This document shows, in pieces, positions 11,572-24,038 of a stretch of 64,000 bases of DNA. The translations under genes were made by a program, and so were the position numbers. How positions within the stretch are numbered: the stretch's first letter is position 1; every line of letters starts with the position of its first letter. The DNA is from Macrostomum hystrix (taxonomy: Eukaryota > Platyhelminthes > Macrostomidae), in contig CATNEN010000038.1 of the NCBI GenBank assembly GCA_950097015.1, positions 24,961,001 to 25,025,000 on the forward strand, written 5' to 3'. The notes below the pieces were generated by a model. That model was given only the letters and a program-made list of their open reading frames with translations. It was not told the origin of the DNA and did no database searches.

Positions 11572-14500
11572 ATGCTTTGCCTGCTGTATTGTGGGCAGCA
11601 ACTGGCGCAGCTAATTCTGCTACTATCTTCCATTACAACTATTACCAGTGCGTTCCGTCGGCAGGAATGCAAAACTCAAACTCCCATTTGTCGATCCGAC
11701 CGTTTCGATGTTGTTTTTAGTCACTACGACGATTGGAACTGCAAAGTGTTCAAGTGCAAATGTCGCGACCCCACTGCCAAGATATGCGCCCAGGGACAGG
11801 CTAGGCTGCAGGTGAGAAAATTTTTAGTTGCTTTCTATGTTTTATGTAAGCACTTTTTTAGAAAACTAGAGATACATGCCGAATGTAATTGCTATTATAC
11901 AGTTTAAGGATATTAGGGAACTAAAGTTTAAAGACTAAGAAAGGGAGTGAGAGATGGGAGACTAAGAGATAAGGGAGTGAGAGATGGGAGACTAAGTGAT
12001 AAGGGAGTGAGAGATGGGAGACTAAGAGATAAGGGAGTGAGAGATGGGAGACTAAGAGATAAGGGAGTGAGAGATGGGAGACTAAGAGATAAGGGAGTGA
12101 GAGATGGGAGACTAAGAGATAAGGGAGTGAGAGATGGGAGACTAAGAGATAAGGGAGTGAGAGATGGGAGACTAAGAGATAAGGGAGTGAGAGATAGGAG
12201 ACTGAGAGATAAGGGAGTGAGAGATAGGAGACTAAGAGATAAGGGAGTGAGAGATGGGAGACTAAGAGATAAGGGAGTGAGAGATAGGAGACTGAGAGAT
12301 AAGGGAGTGAGAGATAGGAGACTAAGAGATAAGGGAGTGAGAGATGGGAGACTAAGAGATAAGGGAGTGAGAGATGGGAGACTAAGAGATAAGGGAGTGA
12401 GAGATAAGAGACTAAGAGATAAGGGAGTGAGAGATGGGAGACTAAGAGATAAGGGAGTGAGAGATGGTAAAGAGATAAGAGATTGAGCAGATCAGAGGTG
12501 AGAGATGGAAGAAATGATCGTCCTTATCCTCGTGAACTCGCCTCTATCCCAGGTGGACTCGGACGGGTGTCAGTACTACGACTGTCCGTCTTGCCCGCCG
12601 CCGCCAGTGTGCCAGGGCAGTCAGCAGGCCACACTGCAGGGCAATGATCCACTCGGCTGTCCTCTGTATGTGTGCAGCTGCGCGCCCAATCCCAATAGGC
12701 CCCAGTGCGGCGCCAACCAACAGCTTCAACAGACTACTGACAGTAGCGGCTGCCCCATTTTTGTCTGCCAGCAGACTAGAACCCAATGCCCGGATGCGCC
12801 AACTTGCAGCTCCAATCAGCAGCTTGTCAGCGTTGGAGCCGCCGGAGAGTGCCAGATATACAAGTGCGAATGCCTAACACCGGCTAAGATTGTCTGCAAC
12901 TTCGGATCCCAGGCCAGGCTCCAGGATGACGGGCTGGGCTGCCAGGTGAGATGAAGGGCAGGCAGGTGAGATGAAGGGCTGGCAGGTGAGATGAAGGGCT
13001 GGCAGGTGAGATGAAGGGCTGCCAGGTGAGATGAAGGGCTGGCAGGTGAGATAAAGAGCTGGCAGGTGAGATGAAGGGCTAGCTGGTGAGATGAAGGGTC
13101 GGTGAGATGAAGGGTCGGTGAGATGAAGGCTCGGTAAGAAGAAGGGTCGGTGAGATGAAGGTTCGGTGAGATGAAGGGTCAGTGAGATGAAGGGTCAGTG
13201 AGATGAAGGGTCGGTGAGATGAAGGGTCGGTGAGATGAAGGGTCGGTGAGATGAAGGGTCGGTGAGATGAAGGGTCGGTGAGATGAAGGGTCGGTGAGAT
13301 GAAGGGTCGGTGAGATGAAGGGTCGGTGAGATGAAGGGTCGGTGAGATGAAGGGTCGGTATGATGAAGGGTCGTTGAGATAAAATTTTGATATCCTCATC
13401 CCAAACCTTCCTCCCGCGCACTCCCGCAGGTGTACAAGTGCCAGGAGAATCGGTCCCCCTGCCCTCCTGAGCCCACCTGCCCGTCCACTCACCAGATGGT
13501 GTCGCAGAACGGTGTGGACGGCAACAATTGCATCAAGTACGTGTGCAAGTGCATACCGCTGGCTCCCGTGAGCTGTCCCAGCGGATTCAAGCAGGTCCTG
13601 GAGACGGACCAGTCCTGCGCCTGCCAGTACTACAAGTGCGACCCCAACTGCGAGCAGAAACCCAACTGCCCGTCCGTGAGGCCCGGCTTGCTTGTAAACT
13701 GATCCCAATCATCCCAAACTGATCCCAATCATACCAAACTGATCCCAATCATCCCAAACTGATCCCAATCATCCCAAACTGATCCCAATCATCCCAAACT
13801 GATCCCAATCATCCCAAACTGATCCCAATCATCCCAAACTGATCCCAATCATCCCAAACTGATCCCAATCATCCCAAACTGATCCCAATCATACCAAGCT
13901 GATCCCAATCATCCCAAACTGATCCCAATCATCCCAAACTGATCCCAATCATCCCAAACTGATTTCAATCATCCCAAACTGATCCCAATCATCCCAAACT
14001 GATGTCACTCATGAATTACTCATCACTCAATCTCAAGCCCACCCAAACCGCAGGTCTATCAGGAGCCCGTCATCTCGGGCACAAGAAACAACGGCTGCCC
14101 AACCTACTCTTGCCAGTGCAAAGACCCGGAAGTGATTAGCTGCACCCTGGCCGACTCGCATCTGGTCCTGAGCAAGGCCACAGACGGCTCCAATTGCGAT
14201 GTATACATCTGCCAGACCGGCAATGGCAACACTCGCAGCTGCGGCGCTGTGCCCAACTGTCCAGCCAGTAGGCCCCCCGTGCTGAGCAGCTACGATGCGC
14301 AGGTGACTAAAATTGTTTTTTTATTCATGACTTATCTCAAGATAATAAAAGTTTTAGCTGACTTTAGTAGAAGATTAGTTGCAGTCTGTTAGTTACAGAA
14401 TACTGAATCTTGTACTTACAGACAGGTACTTACAGACAGGTAATTACAGACAGGTACTTACAGACAGGTACTTACAGACAGGTACTTACAGACAGGTACT

Positions 14501-17500
14501 TACAGACAGGTACCTACAGACAGGTACCTACAGACAGGTACTTAAAGACAGGTACTTACAGACAGGTAATTACAGACAGGTACCTACAGACAGGTACTTA
14601 CAGACAGGTACTTAAAGACGGGTACCTACAGACAGGTACCTAAAGACAGGTACCTACAGACAGGTACTTAAAGACAGGTACTTAAAGACAGGTACTTACA
14701 GACAGGTAATTACAGACAGGTACTTACAGACAGGTACTTACAGACAGGTACTTACAGACAGGTACTTACAGACAGGTACCTACAGACAGGTACCTACAGA
14801 CAGGTACTTAAAGACAGGTACTTACAGACAGGTACTTACAGACAGGTAATTACAGACAGGTACCTACAGACAGGTACTTACAGACAGGTACTTAAAGACA
14901 GGTACCTACAGACAGGTACCTAAAGACAGGTACCTACAGACAGGTACTTAAAGACAGGTACTTAAAGACAGGTACTTACAGACAGGTAATTACAGACAAG
15001 TACCTACAGACAGGTACTTAAATACAGGTACCTACAGACAGGTACTTAAAGACAGGTACCTACAGACAGGTACTTACAGACAGGTACTTACAGACAGGTA
15101 CTTACAGACAGGTACTTACAGACAGGTACTTACAGACAGGTACTTACAGACAGGTACTTACAGACAGGTACTTACAGACAGGTACTTACAGACAGGTACT
15201 TACAGACAGGTACTTACAGACAGGTACTTACAGACAGGTACTTACAGACAGGTACTTACAGACAGGTACTTACAGACAGTTATTCACAGGTTAAGACTTG
15301 CAGTAACAAGCATCACAGTTTCTTAGAAAACCATCTCACCAAATCCCACCAACCAGGGCTGCGCAGTGTACGTGTGCAGCGGTGGCTCCAGCACCAACTG
15401 TCCGACTGCGCCGCCGTGCGGTTCCGGCGAAATTCAACAGATTGTCGGCCGCGACACTCTCGGCTGTCCGCAGTACGTCTGCAACCGACTCGGCTGTGCC
15501 AGCCCGCCTAACTGCGGCAATCAACAGGCCGTGTTCAGCCAGTACCTCAACAACTGCCCCGTGTACGTCTGCCAGGACAGCCGCTCGTGCCCCACCGTGC
15601 CCACTTGTCCGCTAAACCAGGTGTCATTCCAGGTGAGACTCTCGTGTGCCTGCTTGGGTCAATATGAGGGATTAGGATGGGAGGTTAGCGATGGGAGATA
15701 AGCGATGGGATATTCGGGATGACAGAATAGGGAGAGCAGAATAGTGATGTGATACTAGGGATACGATATTAGGGATGGGAAAATTGGAATGGGAAATTTA
15801 GAATGGGAGATTTTGAATGGGAGATTTTGAATGGGAGATTAGGGATGGGAGATTATGGATGTGAGATTATGGATGTGAGATTATGGATGTGAGATTATGG
15901 ATGTGAGATTATGGATGTGAGATTATGGATGTGAGATTATGGATGTGAGATTATGGATGGGAGATTCGGGATGTGAGATTATGGATGTGAGATTATGGAT
16001 GTGAGATTAGGGATGTGAGATTATGGATGTGAGATTATGGATGTGAGATTATGGATGTGAGATTAGGGATGTGAGATTAGGGATGTGAGATTATGGATGT
16101 GAGATTATGGATGTGAGATTAGGCATGTGAGATTATGGATGTGAGATTATGGATGGGAGATTAGGCATGTGAGATTAGGGATGTGAGATTAGGGATGTGA
16201 GATTATGGATGTGAGATTATGGATGTGAGATTATGGATGTGAGATTATGGATGTGAGATTATGGATGGGAGATTAGGCATGTGAGATTATGGATGTGAGA
16301 TTATGGATGAAAGATAATGGATGGGAGATTATGGATGAGAGATTATGGATGTGAGATTATGGATGGGAGATTAGGGATGGGAGTTTTGTAATTAAAGATT
16401 TTGGAAGGCGGAATCGGGGTGGGTGACGACGGATGTTAAGTGAGAGAAGGAATTTCAATTGGTATATTAATCTCATCTACAGGTGGGCTACATCAGTGGT
16501 CCCGGAAGCTGTCCGCAGTACGTTTGCCAGCCAAGGTTCTGTCCGGCCCCTGTCACCTGTCCAGCAAATCAGAGCCCGAATTACGTAACCGTTAGCAGCG
16601 GCTGCGTGTCTGTCACCTGCGGCAACACGCGCAGCTGCCGCGGCGTGCCTACCTGCCGGTCCGGCGAAACTCCCCAGGTGACTGGCACCGACTCTCTTGG
16701 CTGCACCAGGTATGCCTGCTACCGCCTTGGCTGCCCCAATCCACCTACCTGCCCAACAGCTCAGCTAGTTAGTGTGACTGGCTACGATGCCAACAACTGC
16801 GCGGTAAGTGCTCGCATTGTTCTCACTGCTGTTCTCATTGTTCTTACTGCTGTTCTCATTGTTCTCACTGCTGTTCTCATTGTTCTCACTGCTGTTCTCA
16901 TTGTTCTCACTGCTGTTCTCATTGTTCTCACTGCTGTTCTCATTGTTCTCACTGCTGTTCTCATTGTTCTCACTGCTGTTCTCATTGTTCTCACTGCTGT
17001 TCTCATTGTTCTCACTGCTGTTCTCATTGTTCTCACTGCTGTTCTCATTGTTCTCACTGCTGTTCTCATTGTTCTCACTGCTGTTCTCATTGTTCTCACT
17101 GCTGTTCTCATTGTTCTCACTGCTGTTCTCATTGTTCTCACTGCTGTTCTCATTGTTCTCACTGCTGTTCTCATTGTTCTCACTGCTGTTCTCATTGTTC
17201 TCACTGCTGTTCTCATTGTTCTCACTGCTGTTCTCATTGTTCTCACTGCTGTTCTCATTGTTCTCACTGCTGTTCTCATTGTTCTCACTACTGCTCCGAT
17301 GGTTCTCACATTTCTGATTATGGATGTATGGGGGGTTTGGGTTACCAATACGACAACGAATGCCGTCGGCTGAACAACGACTGATGAATAGTTTTAAATG
17401 CTATTGTTATTATGAGAAATTTCAACCCAACTAACGGTTCTTCATCAACTTGTGACATCGCCGTTAAAAACTTCTCCCAACAGGTGTATACCTGCCAGAA

Positions 17501-18461
17501 CGACAACGGCTGCCAAGAGCCGCTGACCTGCCTGGCCTCGGAGACTCAGCTTTACATCGGTCAAGATTCCAATGGCTGTCCGGAGTATCTCTGTCATCGC
17601 TCCGGCTGTACTCTGCCGCCAACCTGCACTGTTGGCCAACGCCTGGTAACCACCGGTGTGAATGGCGTCTGTCCCATCTACAGCTGCCAATCAACCACTC
17701 GCAGCTGCCCTGTGCAGCCAGTCTGCTCTGTTGGCCAGACGCCCACAGTTGTAGCCTACGACAGTAGCAGTTGTCCGGTGTACAGCTGCCCGAACACCGG
17801 TGGCGGCATCTGCACCCAGCAGCTGCCAAACTGTCCCAACGGCCAGACGCCAATCTCGTCTGGCACGGACCTCTACGGCTGTCCAGTCTACGTGTGCCAG
17901 TTCACCACTCGCTCTTGTCCCTATCCGCCAGTGTGCTCGGATGGTCGGGCTGCCGGCGTCCTTGGCCGCGACGCTAACAATTGTCCAATTTACAACAGCT
18001 GCGGCGGCACCGGCATCATCGGCGGCGGCACCGGCATCATCGGTGGCGGCACCGGCATCATCGGTGGCGGCACCGGCATCATCCGCGGAGGCATCATCGG
18101 TGGTGGCATCATCGGGGGCGGCATCATCGGCGGCGGCATCATCGATGGCGGCTTCATCGGCAGCATTAACGGCGTGAATCGTGTCAGCCCGACGTCCTGC
18201 CCGTCCGAGCCTGACTGTCAGTATCAGCAGCTTAGAATTCGCTCCCAGGAAACTCAATCTAGCGGCCAGGTGTGCGACCGGTATACATGCATCAGTCTGG
18301 GTGATTACGACGGCCGGCCGCCGAAGTGTCACGACAATCCAACCTATTGCGACGTCACCCAGACTGTGGAGACCTACGTACAGCGCGGCAATACAAAGCC
18401 CTGCCAACGCGTTGTTTGCAAGTCTGGAAGCCAATTTGATGGAATTTCCGGCTTCAAATGA
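11572..18461 (+). CDS. Secreted cysteine-rich repeat protein (seven exons)
   Basis: Exons 11572-11811, 12553-12945, 13430-13675, 14054-14302, 15357-15632, 16483-16803 and 17484-18461 all join in phase 0, giving about 900 residues. The N-terminus (LAQLILLLSSITTITSA) is a signal peptide. The rest is some 18-20 repeats of about 45 residues with the pattern CPxxPxC, a short hydrophobic turn, then DxxGCPxYxC, for example DSLGCTRYACYRLGCPNPPTC. Nearly every intron starts at the codon before Val/Gly of the GCPVYVC turn, so exons are symmetrical phase 0-0 modules, as expected for growth by exon duplication. The last exon also has a Gly-Thr-Ile-Ile rich run (GGTGIIGGGTGIIGG, about 18004-18170). The fold resembles small disulfide-rich extracellular modules such as antistasin, but I cannot assign the family. 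It could be a matrix, mucus, adhesive or protease-inhibitor protein. AATAAA lies at 18544. Confidence 0.85.
11932..12486 (+). repeat. 30-bp minisatellite, intron 1
   Basis: About 18 tandem copies of a 30-bp unit containing AAGGGAGTGAGAGATGGGAG. The array keeps an open frame by chance. The exon donor here is CAG/GTGAGAAA and the unit carries the similar GAGTGAGAGA. Confidence 0.95.
12941..13380 (+). repeat. Two successive donor-bearing minisatellites, intron 2
   Basis: The first part (to about 13080) is about seven 20-bp units GGCAGGTGAGATGAAGGGCT. The first unit is the real exon end GGCTGCCAG/GTGAGATGAAG, so the repeat visibly starts as a copy of the 5' splice junction. The second part is about 18 units of 16 bp (GGTCGGTGAGATGAAG). 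Confidence 0.95.
13697..14005 (+). repeat. 20-bp minisatellite, intron 3
   Basis: About 15 tandem copies of ACTGATCCCAATCATCCCAA beginning about 20 nt after the donor TCC/GTGAGG. Copies are nearly identical, suggesting recent growth. Confidence 0.95.
14411..15285 (+). repeat. 14-bp minisatellite, intron 4
   Basis: About 62 copies of ACAGACAGGTACTT. Each unit has a donor-like CAGGTA and an acceptor-like TTACAG. Variants ACCT, AATT and AAAG are interspersed in higher-order blocks. Confidence 0.95.
15660..16385 (+). repeat. 14-bp minisatellite, intron 5
   Basis: About 50 copies of GAGATTATGGATGT, degenerating at both edges. Units contain TGTGAGATTA, similar to the donor sequence CAG/GTGAGACT of the same intron. 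Confidence 0.92.
16808..17290 (+). repeat. 21-bp minisatellite, intron 6
   Basis: About 23 almost perfect copies of the 21-bp unit that begins GTTCTCACTGCTGTTCTCAT. They start a few bases after the donor GCG/GTAAGT. Because 21 is divisible by three, long spurious reading frames run through both strands. Confidence 0.95.
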
Positions 18462-18549
18462 CCTCCAAATGAGAAAATCTAAATCAACCTGGTTATCTCT
18501 AAACAATCCTTCTATAAATTAAGCTGTTTACGATGGCTTAAAAATAAAA

Positions 18550-20629
18550 AGGAATGTGTTGTTTTTTTCTCCTTGTTTTTTGCAATCATCGTTCGATCAA
18601 TTAACTTGTTGTTCTTCTATTTATCTTTTAATTTGATAAAAAGAGCGGAAATTTTGGCCGCATGAGCTAAATTCGGTATGAGTTCCGAGTTTAATAGGCC
18701 ACCGTGATCGAGAAACTCTTCGTTTTTAAAGATTAAGGCTCCATCTCTTGCGCGTTTGAGGCGTTTTAGAGACGATGCCGAGTTGGTTATTTGCAGGCCT
18801 CATCCAGATAACTTATCAACGCCTCTTTAAGTACCTTTAGGAAGATTCGGTTAAGTTGTATGTGAAAGCAAGCGTTAAAAAATTTAAGTTCACCGTTTTT
18901 ACGCAACTCTAGCCTCTATACCGCTGGCAGGCTATAGTTCCGTTTTCTATATTTACTACATGCTTTACTCCAAAAAATACGTGTAATTATGCAAGCAGAC
19001 AATCAAATAGCAATCAATAATAAGGGCTTTGCTTCTATTTATAACGATTCCAAAAAACATCGCGGACTAATTCCTACAAAGGCTTTGACACATTAAAACT
19101 CTATTTAAAAACATTTAAACGAAATCCTACGTTTAAATAAAATGTCATACGAAAACATAAATTTCTTTGAAAAACAATCATATTCAAAATGGCCTCTATG
19201 TTGTGTACTTTTCAAGTACTTAGTAATAGTATTTAGTAAGTGTATGCTTATATACAACAACAACAACAACAGTAAATAATACATGCTGTCAAGATAGCGA
19301 AGGCAACATCAAAGTGCTTGCTCTCTCTCGAGCCTTTAATTGAATAAAGGCAGGTAGTTAATTGAATAATTGTCGATGACACCAAGTTTGGGCTTTGATG
19401 CTAGTGCTAGCCATGCTGTTACTTAGACTATAGTCGTGTGGGAGGCCCTGTCTCTTTTCGCGAAGTTAATAAGTATAATGTAAAGTTTAATAGGCCTAAA
19501 CCCGCAAAAGTTAATTAGGCTAGCCTAGGCCCAGCTATTAAGTTGTAGTGCACAATATCTCTATATGTGTCTAGAAACTCTGTGTAAGTAGCAAGACACC
19601 TATTATAATCTACTGCAGCACATATTTAGTTATAGGTCCAGCCTACTTATTTTTTAATGTGCACTGGTTGAATTTCATCTGTCCTTTTTATTTAAGGCCT
19701 TTTAATGAATCAAAGTTGCCCAGTGAAGCTCTTACTTTTCCTTTGCATTATTAGGCTAGAAAACCTACTATCTATGTTAGGCCTAATATATGTTTTTAAC
19801 ATGTTTAACTTACTTTATAACTGACATTATTATTTTTTTGTCAAAATATTTAGATGGGCCTAATAGAAACTTATTAAGTAGCCTAAAACTTAATAAGTTA
19901 ATGAATTTTAAGGTAACAATATTTTGAAAAAGGTTTGCCACCTTGTTAAGCAATCCTTTGGCTTTGGTATCTCATTCTAAACTATTTTAGGCCTAACTAT
20001 TTTTCTAACTTTTAATAAACTAAAAGTCTGGAAAGTATTAGGCCTATAAAGTTAGTATCTAGTCAGGTCAGATAGAATAATAAGTAATCTAGTAAAGCAT
20101 GTTTCCAAATTAATGGTTTTGAAAAGCATGGCATTTTAAAAAGGCTGTTGCTTGTGCATTTATAGGTCCTAGCTCAAAATTTGGCCTTGCAGTGGGCCAC
20201 ATGCCTTTCAATGTTATTAATGTGGGCCTCTGGGTTGTAGTTTGGTGGTCTGGTAATGTGGGCTACTGAAGTAACATGGCTTTGTTTTAGACCTTTCAGT
20301 TTGCAGGCGTGCCAACAGATAGTATTTTACTATCAATAGCATAGCTTTATCCATATTTGGCAGCAAAGTGACAAAGCTTATTGCATCTAGCATGGCTAAA
20401 AAGTTCCTGTCAAGGTCAGGGTTCTTTGGCACTTGCTGCAATGTCTCTGGATTGTAGCTTGATAGGCTGTAGGATAATGACAGTGACTGGTACATCTGAT
20501 AAGATGGTATCATTGCACTTGCCTAGCTTAGTGGCACTTAAATAGTCATTAACAGCTATGCTGGTAGGTACTGACAACAGAGACTATGGCTGTCATCTTT
20601 CTATTGGCACTTTAATGGAGTCATAGCAA
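18550..20629. other. Intergenic spacer, no supported gene
   Basis: AT-rich with many AGGCCT/TAGGCC words between 19480 and 20060 and a short (CAA)n at about 19258. No domain, RNA gene or terminal repeats are visible. Confidence 0.5.
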
Positions 20630-20947
20630 ACAATAGTTAATAATAATATTAATAATTTGGACCCAATTGGGCCAGGTGGGGGGCAGCCGACAGCACAGCC
20701 ACAGCTATTGCGTGGTGCATCTGAAGACTGCATACAGCTGTTCAGTCCACGGACTGGGGGGATGCCACACCCACACCTTCAATTATCCCAGCTTAATGCT
20801 GGTACCCGTTTAACAGCTGGGTGAACTGAAGCAATGCAGAGTTAAGAGTCTTGCTAAAGTACTCAAATTGTTTCAGTGGAGTCGGGAATCGAACCCCCGA
20901 CCTTCAAGTCGTGAGTCCAATGCCCTAACCACTAGGCTACAACCTCC
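20630..20947 (-). repeat. SINE family B, near full length
   Basis: Read on the minus strand it starts with a tRNA-like head: TAGCCTAGTGGTTAGGGC (A box) and GGGGGTTCGATTCCCGAC (B box). A body with CCCAGCTGTTAAACGGGTAC follows, and it ends in a TAATAT-rich tail. The A and B boxes mark an RNA polymerase III promoter. Confidence 0.85.
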
Positions 20948-21090
20948 TTATATTGTTATAAGGAACAATATAAAACTAATTAGTATTAATTTGAATTGCA
21001 TTGCAGTTTTCTGGTTTTTATTCAATTGGTAAGCAACATATTGTCTAAAAGTCGATCAGATTCAGGATACAAAGACAAGAAATTCGAAGC

Positions 21091-22572
21091 ATGTCCAGTC
21101 AAGCCAATCTAGCAGCCATTGTGGTTGGCTACACAGGTGAAACTGGGAAGGCTTTAGTCCAGGCCCTAGCTACTAGCTCGGGTTTCTCCAGAGTCTCCCT
21201 GCTTGGTAGGCGCGATGTGCCACTACCCGATGAGGTTACGGGCAGTGGTAAATTCCAACAGAAACGAGTGGACTTTGACGCGCTAGACACTAATCCTGAG
21301 TCTCAGTCTGAACTGTTTACTGGACACGATGTCACATTCTGCTGCCTAGGCACCACCCGTGGCAAATCTGGCGCCGATGGATTTGTCAAAGTTGATCACG
21401 ACTATGTTATGGCCACTGCCAAGGCTTCTAAGGTTGCTCAGATTAAACAGTTTCATATTGTCAGCTCGGCTGTGAGTTCAACTGAACCTTAAATCCTTAC
21501 TGGTTCTTTTTTCCCGTCTCCTCCCCCGTATCTCCTTCCCATTGTCTCCTTCTAAATACGAGAAGGCGTTGATTTTGCCAACTGCCATTCGCGCCAAAAA
21601 GGACAATGTGCTAGGCTTAATTATTGTGCCATATGGTGCACTTGTGAGACTGTGTCGGAATTGTTCCTAAGTGTTCCAAAAATACAGTGCAGCCTACTTA
21701 AAAGTGTGTCTTTAGATTAATTAGGACACTGTAGTTAATTAGGAAAAGGCGGTTTTCCCATCGGGTCCTTCCCTTTCTCTCTTATCCCCTGTCTTCTTCC
21801 TTATACAAGTCCTTAATAATGACAATTGCAGGAGGGCTGCGGGCAGTGGCACATCAATTGGTGACACTACGAGCGTATAGACCCGCAGCCAGTGAGGAGG
21901 CAATTCTGCCCATTTCGCTGACTCCTGAGCACACACGCACGCAGATACTGTACGTGGCATACGCTCACACAGGTGTGTACATCTGCCCTGACTTTCTCAT
22001 CGTCAGGCAGTGTACACTCTTACTGTGCCTTGGAGGTTGGCCCTAAATGGTGTAAATTGCACGACAAGACGACAAGCCTTCTCTCCGCGGCTGCGCCCCA
22101 AAAAAATGTGGCCTCGCTGTGGAATCGAACTTAGGGACCTTGGTGCGAGAAGCAAACGTTCTGCCACCGACACCCCCCTACAAGTCATTAGTCCTGCTTT
22201 TTATGAGGTATGGCCCTTGTAATCTTGACCCTTTTCTATGAAACTGATTTTTCCAAGGGAGCCAACAAGAACAGCATGCTGCTGTATTCGCGCATCAAAG
22301 GCCAAGTAGAGGACAACCTGGCCAATTTGGGCTTCGATCGCCTGGCAATCTATCGACCAAAGATGCTCATCTGCAAACGCGAAGAGTCTCGCCCGACCGA
22401 AGCAGTCGCCATGGCCCTAACTAAACCATTTCAATCGTTGTGCCCGACTCTGCTAACAACGCCTGTTACCACCCTGGCCCAGGCAATGATTAATGCGGCC
22501 CTGACTGGTGGTAATCAGCGAGACCTCTACCATAATGCTGAGATTTTCCAGTTGGCCTCGAAGACGGCTTGA
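21091..22572 (+). CDS. HTATIP2/TIP30-like NAD(P)-binding oxidoreductase (two exons)
   Basis: Exons 21091-21471 and 22258-22572 join in phase 0 to give 231 residues, close to the about 240 of human HTATIP2. The protein is an atypical short-chain dehydrogenase/reductase. The Rossmann motif GYTGETG sits at residues 13-19. IVSSA at 123-127 supplies the active-site serine region and YSRIK at 137-141 is the YxxxK pair. FCCLGTTRGKSGADGF and FDRLAIYRP are further family-typical stretches. Family members act in the cytosol/nucleus and are linked to nuclear import and transcription, but the enzyme substrate is not settled. The intron carries a full SINE A. A 3' splice-like TTGCATTGCAG ends at 21006. 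AATAAA lies at 22605. Confidence 0.92.
21816..22178 (-). repeat. SINE family A, full length, with target duplication
   Basis: The copy is flanked by TACAAGTCCTTA (21804-21815) and TACAAGTCATTA (22179-22190), a 12-bp duplication with one mismatch. On the minus strand it runs from a tRNA-like head through the family A body to a TTATTA-type tail. Confidence 0.85.
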
Positions 22573-22610
22573 TTATTAGTCATCGACATTTTCGTAACTC
22601 GAAAAATAAA

Positions 22611-24038
22611 AACACTAAAATAAACTAACAAGTGGGTAGAAATCTAGTAGATAATTCATCCATCGTTGGACAAAAGTCATTAAAAAGTATTCTAAACCAG
22701 CCTGGCTAATATTTCCGTGAGATAATCCGACTATGAACTAAAACAGTGTTATATTTTTTAAAATCTGTATATTGTATTGACTTCGTGTATTATATAATAA
22801 CATTTACCCACTCCCAACTCGCTATTATTATTGTTATATGCTGTGTCTTAATCGTCCATTCACTTATTAAAACTATCTGTTAAGCTTTAAACATTTTTTT
22901 GTAACAATATTTTACCGGCATATTGTACTTTTATTGTCGTTGCTGATAATATTTTGGACTTCATCATGACGAAAAAAATCTTATCAAATCATCATGATGT
23001 TGAGCTTTAATTAGTTAGTTTCTTGGATTGTTAAGGCTCTTTTTGTTAGCTAGATTTTGTCTTTTACTCTTGGATTCAGTTATAGAAAATTAGGTCTCTA
23101 ATGAGTTTGTTATAATAGATGTATTCAAACATATTGTTTTTCATAGTCATAACTAATGAGTAATTTCACAATTCATTGTCACACTTGTTTGTAAAATTTC
23201 TAATAAAAACGCTTATAGATGCGCCTTATTGGCTTTAGTCTTGAATGTTGTCTGACTTTAGTTGTACGTGCACATAAATGGAATTTTTTAGACTTGGAAC
23301 TTTTAAATCAGCTAGTTTTTTTGACTACATTAATTTCTACTACCTTTTGACTCCGAAAGGTTGTGGGTTCCTATCCCACCGCTGCCACCAGTGTGGTGTC
23401 GACCGTATTGCAGAAAAATTGCCTATTCAGAGTAGACATCAATTCTATTGTACCATGACTACGTGGCTATCGGGCGACCTGATATTCGATTATTGTCATA
23501 TACGATTTCATTTTGGTCCGAAATGTCGGACCGACAATGGATTAATTTCTTTTTTATGTATTTCAACCAAATAACAAACAAGCAAATCAAACGAAGCAGT
23601 CCGAGTCGAAAGCCAAACTCAACTTTTTTTGGTTTCTTCAGCGAGTACGTAAGATCAACCTTGAAAATTTTCTCAAAAGCGCTTAATTCAACATTGCCGA
23701 TGATATCCGATCCTCGTTAATTCTTCAATTACCGGTGGATTCCTGCGCGCATGCATACACTGCAGCGAACTGCAACGCCATAGACGTTTGATTTATACTA
23801 GTACGTCGGAATCGGATGAAAACAAAGTAGGGACTGACCATAAACTGTCGGATTTGGATGCAAGTTGAACAAAATAGACTGCAGCTGTGCCAAAACTGAG
23901 CGAGAAAAGGTGTATGAACAATTTGAAAAGTCTTCTTTTTAAGCAGCCATACTAAAGAAATATTTAGTAGTCGATATACAGATAAATACACCATTCGCCG
24001 CTGCCTATTAAAACTGGCTAGCGAACAAGCGCTGTACT
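22611..24038. other. Intergenic spacer
   Basis: AT-rich. Near 23350-23400, GTTGTGGGTTCCTATCCCACC resembles a decayed B box, so this may be a SINE or tRNA-like remnant. No gene is supported. Confidence 0.4.

Noticed and set aside
11947-12486. 179-codon frame of RDGRLRDKGV repeats
   Set aside because: Translation of the 30-bp intron 1 minisatellite.
11932-17290. Possible CRISPR-like arrays
   Set aside because: Units are contiguous with no unique spacers, sit in introns of a eukaryotic gene, and differ from intron to intron.
16782-17373. Frames with VLTAVLI or RTMRTAV repeats extending the cysteine-rich exon
   Set aside because: They lie in intron 6, a 21-bp minisatellite after a GTAAGT donor; the cysteine-rich pattern stops at the donor and resumes at the next acceptor.
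20217-20513. 98-codon minus frame between the cysteine-rich gene and HTATIP2-like gene
   Set aside because: Low complexity composition, no splice partners, no domain; lies in AT-rich spacer.
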